Shown here: positions 59,924-64,000 of the stretch, piece by piece | Layout: every line of letters starts with the position of its first letter | How positions within the stretch are numbered: the first letter of the stretch is position 1 | From: Pseudomonas frederiksbergensis | Lineage (GTDB): Bacteria; Pseudomonadota; Gammaproteobacteria; Pseudomonadales; Pseudomonadaceae | DNA length: 64,000 bases | NCBI RefSeq assembly: GCF_003732705.1 | Contig: NZ_MOBR01000015.1 | Span: 124,001-188,000, forward strand | Direction of reading: 5' to 3' | The notes under the pieces: model-generated | Database searches by the model: none | Seen by the model: only the letters and a program-made list of their open reading frames with translations | Told to the model about the DNA's origin: nothing | Made by a program: the position numbers and the translations under genes

Positions 59924-59998
59924 GCCTTCGCGGGCAAGCCTCGCTCCTACAGGGGAATACATTCCAATTGTAGGAGCGAGGCTTGCCCGCGAAGGCGT
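59924..59998. repeat. REPIN, close-packed
   Basis: An inverted REP pair: CGCCTTCGCGGGCAAGCCTC and GAGGCTTGCCCGCGAAGGCG with only about 18 bases between. The remainder of the roughly 410-base gap to 60318 is an A+T-rich region (60030-60120) and the leader motif. Confidence 0.85.
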
Positions 59999-60129
59999 TT
60001 TATCATCCGCCACAGCAACATCAGCATTACGCATTTCTTATCAGCACTTAATGCCTATTTTTTATAATTAACTTATAACTAATCGGACTTTTACAGCGCT
60101 GCTTTATACAAATACTGTTACAACCATCA

Positions 60130-60151
60130 CCGACCCCTGACCAGGTGGAGG
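60130..60151 (+). promoter_or_regulatory. Sulfur-unit leader motif, copy 4
   Basis: CCGACCCCTGACCAGGTGGA followed by GG, here 167 bases before the TonB receptor start rather than 26-34 as in the other copies, which implies a longer leader. Confidence 0.6.
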
Positions 60152-60318
60152 CCCACGGAACTGCATGTTTTTCCGGCCGACACCACTCCACGGTCAACCG
60201 CCACACCCAAAACCTGAAAACGGCTAAAGCCCCGCTGCCATGGCGTTCAAACCATGGCCCCGGCAACGCTTTGCCCAAAAAAAACAGAACAACGCCAACG
60301 ACACACCTGGGGCTCACC

Positions 60319-62451
60319 ATGCACAACACCTTCACTGCAAACCGACTGACGCTGGCCGTCTCGCTGGCCTTGTTCGGCTTGTCGGCCCACGCCGACGAAA
60401 ACACCAAGGATGGTGCCCTCCCCGTTGTCACAGTCACCGCCGAACACCATAGCGAAGACCTGCAAAAAACCCCGCTGGCGATCTCCGCGTTCGACGAAAA
60501 AGCCCTGGACGACAAGCAGATCAAAAGCATCCGCGATCTCTCCGGGCAAATGCCGAACCTGACCCTGAGTCGCCAGTCGATCTCCTACAGCGCCCAGACC
60601 TACGGCATCCGTGGCATCGGTGAAACCGATCCGATCCAGGAATCCGCCGTCGCGGTGTATGCCGATGACCTGTACATCCCGCGCGCCATTTCCTCGATGC
60701 TCGACTTCAACGATGTCGAGCGCGTGGAAGTGTTGCGCGGCCCCCAGGGCACGCTCTATGGGCGTAACAGCAGCGCCGGCGCGATCCGTGTGATCACCCG
60801 CGATCCGACCCAGGAAACCCGCGGTTTCTTCGAACTCGGCGCGGGCAATTACAACGCGCAGAACGGCCGTTTCCTGATCAGCGGCCCGTTGGTGGATAAC
60901 GCGCTGTTCGGCAGTTTTTCGGCGATTCGCCTGACCCGCGACGGCACCGTCTCGGACCCGACCCGGGGCAAGGATGTGAACAACGTTGATATCCAGTCCT
61001 ATCGCGGCAAGCTGCGTTTCAACCCCATCGATTCGCCGTGGGATGTGCAACTGACCCTGGCCGGCACCTTCGACCGTGGCGACACCACCAGCTACACGCC
61101 GTTTGATGCCAACGGTCACTTCGACAAATTCAAGAGCTACAGCAGCCTCGACCCGAAAAACCGCCTCGATCAGGGCAGTTCGGTGTTGCGCGCGATCTAC
61201 ACGATCAACGACAACCTGAACTTCAAATCGGTGACCGCTTATTCAGGGTTCAACCAACCGGTGGACTACGACAACTCCGGCCAGGCTGCGCTGATCCAGC
61301 AAAACCTGATCACCTACAAGCAGGACTACGCCACCCAGGAATTCCAGCTCAACGGCGACTACGACAAATTCAGTTTCAGCACCGGCCTGTATCTGTACCG
61401 CGAAAAATTCGAAGCCGACCGCGACAACCTCACCTATTCCGTGGCGCGTAACCGCGTGATCGGTCAGGGCCAATACAGCACGACCAACACCGAAAGCTAC
61501 GCGCTGTATGGCCAGGGCAGCTACAAAATCACCCCGCAACTGTCGCTGATCGCCGGGCTGCGCTTTACCCGCGAACACAAGAACTTCGATTACACCAACT
61601 ACGCAATCAACACCAACCGGCAGATTACCGGGACCAATTTCACGGCGGATTCGAGCAAATCGTGGCAATCCACCAGCCCGAAAATCGGCTTCGAATACGC
61701 CTGGACCCCACACCTGAATCAGTACGCCTACGTCGCCAAAGGCTTCAAGGCCGGCGGCTACGACAACCGCGCGCCGACCCAGGCGGCTGCTGAGCAAGCG
61801 TTCTCGCCGGAAGACGTGACCACCTACGAAACCGGCTTCAAGGGTGACTTCTTCGACCAACGCCTGCGGGCCAACGTCGCGGTGTTCTACAACGACTACA
61901 AAGACCTGCAAACCAACGCCTATGACCCGGCGCTGGGGGTGAGTTTGCGGACCAACGTCGGCCAGGCCCACACCTACGGCGTCGAGCTGGAAACCCTTAT
62001 CGCCCTGACCCGCGACCTGCAACTGACCGCCAACGTCGGCTATCTGCAAAGCCAGTACGACGACTTCGAAAACGCCAGCGGCGCCGGGGTCGATGCCAAC
62101 GGTAAACAACTGGTGTTCTCGCCACGCTGGAACGCCAGCGTCGGCCTCAACTACACGATCCCGGCGGGACTGCCCGGCGTTTGGCTGGCGGGCACCGATG
62201 CGCAGTTCCAGACCAAGTCCTACGCCAACGCACTGAACGACGACGTGCAGGAAATCCCCCAACAGACCTTCTGGAACGCCAACACCCGCTACATCTCCAG
62301 CGACGGTCACTGGACCACGACGCTGGCGGTGAAAAACCTGCTCGACCGCGCCTACCCGCAATCGGTCGGCTACGTGCCGTCCAGTGGCGCCCGCTTCTAC
62401 TCGATCAACGACCCGCGAACCCTGTTGTTGTCGCTGCGTTACGACCTCTAA
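60319..62451 (+). CDS. TonB-dependent outer membrane receptor
   Basis: A 710-residue receptor with signal peptide (LTLAVSLALFGLSAHA). The plug has TPLAISAFDEKALDDKQ, TYGIRGIGETDPIQESAVAVYADDLYI and VERVEVLRGPQGTLYGRNSSAGAIRVITRDP; this plug type is common in receptors for plant-derived or xenobiotic compounds rather than siderophores. The barrel ends LLLSLRYDL. The ATG at 60319 is chosen over an upstream frame start at 60145. It is followed after 51 bases by an amine oxidase gene. Confidence 0.9.
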   Translation: MHNTFTANRLTLAVSLALFGLSAHADENTKDGALPVVTVTAEHHSEDLQKTPLAISAFDEKALDDKQIKSIRDLSGQMPNLTLSRQSISYSAQTYGIRGIGETDPIQESAVAVYADDLYIPRAISSMLDFNDVERVEVLRGPQGTLYGRNSSAGAIRVITRDPTQETRGFFELGAGNYNAQNGRFLISGPLVDNALFGSFSAIRLTRDGTVSDPTRGKDVNNVDIQSYRGKLRFNPIDSPWDVQLTLAGTFDRGDTTSYTPFDANGHFDKFKSYSSLDPKNRLDQGSSVLRAIYTINDNLNFKSVTAYSGFNQPVDYDNSGQAALIQQNLITYKQDYATQEFQLNGDYDKFSFSTGLYLYREKFEADRDNLTYSVARNRVIGQGQYSTTNTESYALYGQGSYKITPQLSLIAGLRFTREHKNFDYTNYAINTNRQITGTNFTADSSKSWQSTSPKIGFEYAWTPHLNQYAYVAKGFKAGGYDNRAPTQAAAEQAFSPEDVTTYETGFKGDFFDQRLRANVAVFYNDYKDLQTNAYDPALGVSLRTNVGQAHTYGVELETLIALTRDLQLTANVGYLQSQYDDFENASGAGVDANGKQLVFSPRWNASVGLNYTIPAGLPGVWLAGTDAQFQTKSYANALNDDVQEIPQQTFWNANTRYISSDGHWTTTLAVKNLLDRAYPQSVGYVPSSGARFYSINDPRTLLLSLRYDL

Positions 62452-62502
62452 CCCTCCCCCCTACACCGGATTCGATATCGCTTACTGCCAAGGAGCAACA
62501 CG

Positions 62503-64000
62503 ATGGCTTTTACCCGCAGAGAACTGATTACCCGCATTGCCGCTGTCGGTGGCTACTCCGCCGCCGTCGGCGCCCTCGGCGCTTTGGGGCTGACGCCTCA
62601 AGCCGTGGCGGCGAGTTTCAAACCGCTGCAATTGGGCAGCAGTGGCAAAGGCAAAAACGTGGTGATCGTCGGCGCCGGCATCTCCGGGCTGGTCAGTGCC
62701 TATGAGCTGCGCAAGGCCGGTTTCAACGTGACGATTCTCGAAGCCCGTGAACGAGTCGGCGGACGCAACTGGACCTTGCGACGCGGCACTCAAGTCGATT
62801 TCGACGATGGTGTCAGCCAGACCGTCGACTTCGATGAAGGGCACTTCTTCAACGCCGGCCCGGCGCGGATTCCCAGCCACCACCAGACCATCCTCGGCTA
62901 CTGCCGCGAGTTGGGTGTGGAGCTGCAAGTGCTGGTCAACAGCAGCCGCAACGCGCTGGCCTTGCCGGACCCAAGCAAACCGGCGTTCCAGTTGCGCCAG
63001 GCGGTCAACGACACTCGCGGGCAACTCTCGGAATTGCTGGCACGCACCGTCAGTCGCAAAGCCCTGGACCAGGACTTGAGCGTCGATGATCGCAAGGCGC
63101 TGCTGAATTTCCTCAAGGTCTATGGCGACCTGAATGCTGACTTCCAATACAAAGGCTCGGTGCGCTCGGGCTACACCCGCGTGCCCGGTGCCGGCGATCA
63201 AACCGGCGTGACCCGCGCACCGCTGGAGCTGCAAACCTTGCTCAATCCCAAGCTCTGGGGCGCGTTGGTGTTTGACGAAATCCCGGAGTTTTCCTCGACC
63301 ATGTTCCAACCGGTCGGCGGCATGGACCGGATTCCCTACGCGTTCTACGACAAGCTCAAGGATGCGGTGCGCTTCAACGCCGAGGTCAGCGATATCCAGA
63401 CCTCCGAGAGCGGCAGTCGCATCACTTATCGGGATCGCAAAACCGGCAAGACCCAGACCCTGAACGCCGATTACGCCGTGGTCACCGTGCCGCTGCCATT
63501 GCTGGCGAAACTGCCGAGCAACTTCAGCCCGCCGTTCAAGCAAGCGATTCTCAGCGCGCAAAGCGATCAGGCGAACAAAGTGGCGTGGCAGTCGCCGCGC
63601 TTTTGGGAAACCGACTTCAACATCTACGGCGGCCTCTCTTACCTGGACCATGAAGTCAAAGGTTTGTGGTACCCCAGCGATCGGCTGAACAGCGCCCAGG
63701 GCATTTTGGTCGCGGCCTATAACACCAGCGAATCGGCCCAGGCCTTCAGCAAAAAATCCATCGCCGAACAGTTTGCCTCGTCCCGGCAAGCCGTCGAATT
63801 GCTGCACCCCGGCCACAGCGCCCAGCTGCAAAAACCGGTGGCCATCAATTGGGCCAAAGTGCCCTTCAGCAAAGGCCCGTGGATCGTCAACGACGAGGTT
63901 GGCGAGAGCGCCTACCAGATTCTCAACGAACCTCAGGGCCGGACTTACCTGGCCAGCGACGCCCTCGCCCACGGCGGTGTCGGCATCTGGCAGAACAGCG
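62503..64000 (+). CDS. Flavin amine oxidase with Tat signal (3' end outside the window)
   Basis: An open frame of at least 499 codons, cut by the window end. It starts MAFTRRELITRIAAVGGYSAAVGALG, a twin-arginine signal, then the Rossmann motif VVIVGAGISGLVSAYELRKAG (about 53-73) and LEARERVGGRNWTLR. The NAGPARIPSHHQTIL segment is typical of L-amino acid/monoamine oxidases. It lies 51 bases after the TonB receptor gene and after AAGGAG, so the two are probably one unit. An exported amine oxidase next to a receptor suggests use of an amine-containing substrate. Confidence 0.88.
   Translation, partial: MAFTRRELITRIAAVGGYSAAVGALGALGLTPQAVAASFKPLQLGSSGKGKNVVIVGAGISGLVSAYELRKAGFNVTILEARERVGGRNWTLRRGTQVDFDDGVSQTVDFDEGHFFNAGPARIPSHHQTILGYCRELGVELQVLVNSSRNALALPDPSKPAFQLRQAVNDTRGQLSELLARTVSRKALDQDLSVDDRKALLNFLKVYGDLNADFQYKGSVRSGYTRVPGAGDQTGVTRAPLELQTLLNPKLWGALVFDEIPEFSSTMFQPVGGMDRIPYAFYDKLKDAVRFNAEVSDIQTSESGSRITYRDRKTGKTQTLNADYAVVTVPLPLLAKLPSNFSPPFKQAILSAQSDQANKVAWQSPRFWETDFNIYGGLSYLDHEVKGLWYPSDRLNSAQGILVAAYNTSESAQAFSKKSIAEQFASSRQAVELLHPGHSAQLQKPVAINWAKVPFSKGPWIVNDEVGESAYQILNEPQGRTYLASDALAHGGVGIWQNS

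Overview
The window is chromosomal DNA of a Pseudomonas, most likely from the P. fluorescens group. The evidence is the high G+C coding bias, the dense REP/REPIN palindromes of the GGGAGCGAGC/GCTCGCTCCC type, the tRNA-Ser island remnant, and gene sets typical of soil pseudomonads (YccA, CstA-YbdD, PA2601-PA2603-like, SsuA/TauA-like proteins, TonB receptors). No rRNA, CRISPR array, insertion sequence or intact prophage is visible.

Layout. 0-10.4 kb is mostly housekeeping: a REPIN array, a LysR regulator, a three-gene unit for export-linked redox chemistry (cytochrome c lipoprotein, Tat-exported aldonolactone oxidase, Tat-type D-threonine-aldolase-like PLP enzyme), a GapN-like aldehyde dehydrogenase, a FUSC membrane protein, an EamA transporter, an Lrp regulator, a lipoprotein and YccA. 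10.4-15.8 kb is accessory: tRNA-Ser(UGA), a 1.4 kb interval closed by a decayed copy of the 3' part of the tRNA, several small orphan genes, a structured leader before a truncated DUF6124-like gene, and a divergent tetR-gst pair. 15.8-18.2 kb has a LysR regulator, an acyltransferase and a small gene.

18.2-30.1 kb is the most striking locus. Ten closely packed genes on the minus strand (28965 to 18246), with a divergent LysR gene, encode two amino-acid binding proteins, an FAD-linked hydroxyacid dehydrogenase, an aminotransferase, two permeases and an ATPase, a cupin thiol-dioxygenase-like protein, a nu-class GST and a 908-residue fusion of four rhodanese domains to a cystathionine-lyase domain. 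I read this as uptake and breakdown of a sulfur amino acid; the substrate is unknown. A second sulfur module at 46.1-49.4 kb (LysR, 3-mercaptopropionate dioxygenase, free four-domain rhodanese) is the unfused counterpart.

30.3-35.3 kb: YbdD-CstA, a Cache histidine kinase with its response regulator, and a Mop protein. 35.4-64 kb is a long organosulfur region: four SsuA/TauA-like binding proteins but only one permease-ATPase pair, an SsuD-like monooxygenase, a TauD-type dioxygenase, DszA- and DszC-like flavoproteins, a hydroxyacid dehydrogenase, a peroxiredoxin-like protein, two TonB receptors and an amine oxidase cut by the window end. A short leader motif (CCGACCCC followed by CAGGYGGAGG) occurs four times, each time before one of these transcription units. 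A methionine/cysteine-rich protein (71 Met and 15 Cys in 169 residues), a second tetR-gst pair, a DyP peroxidase and a class II aldolase are interspersed.
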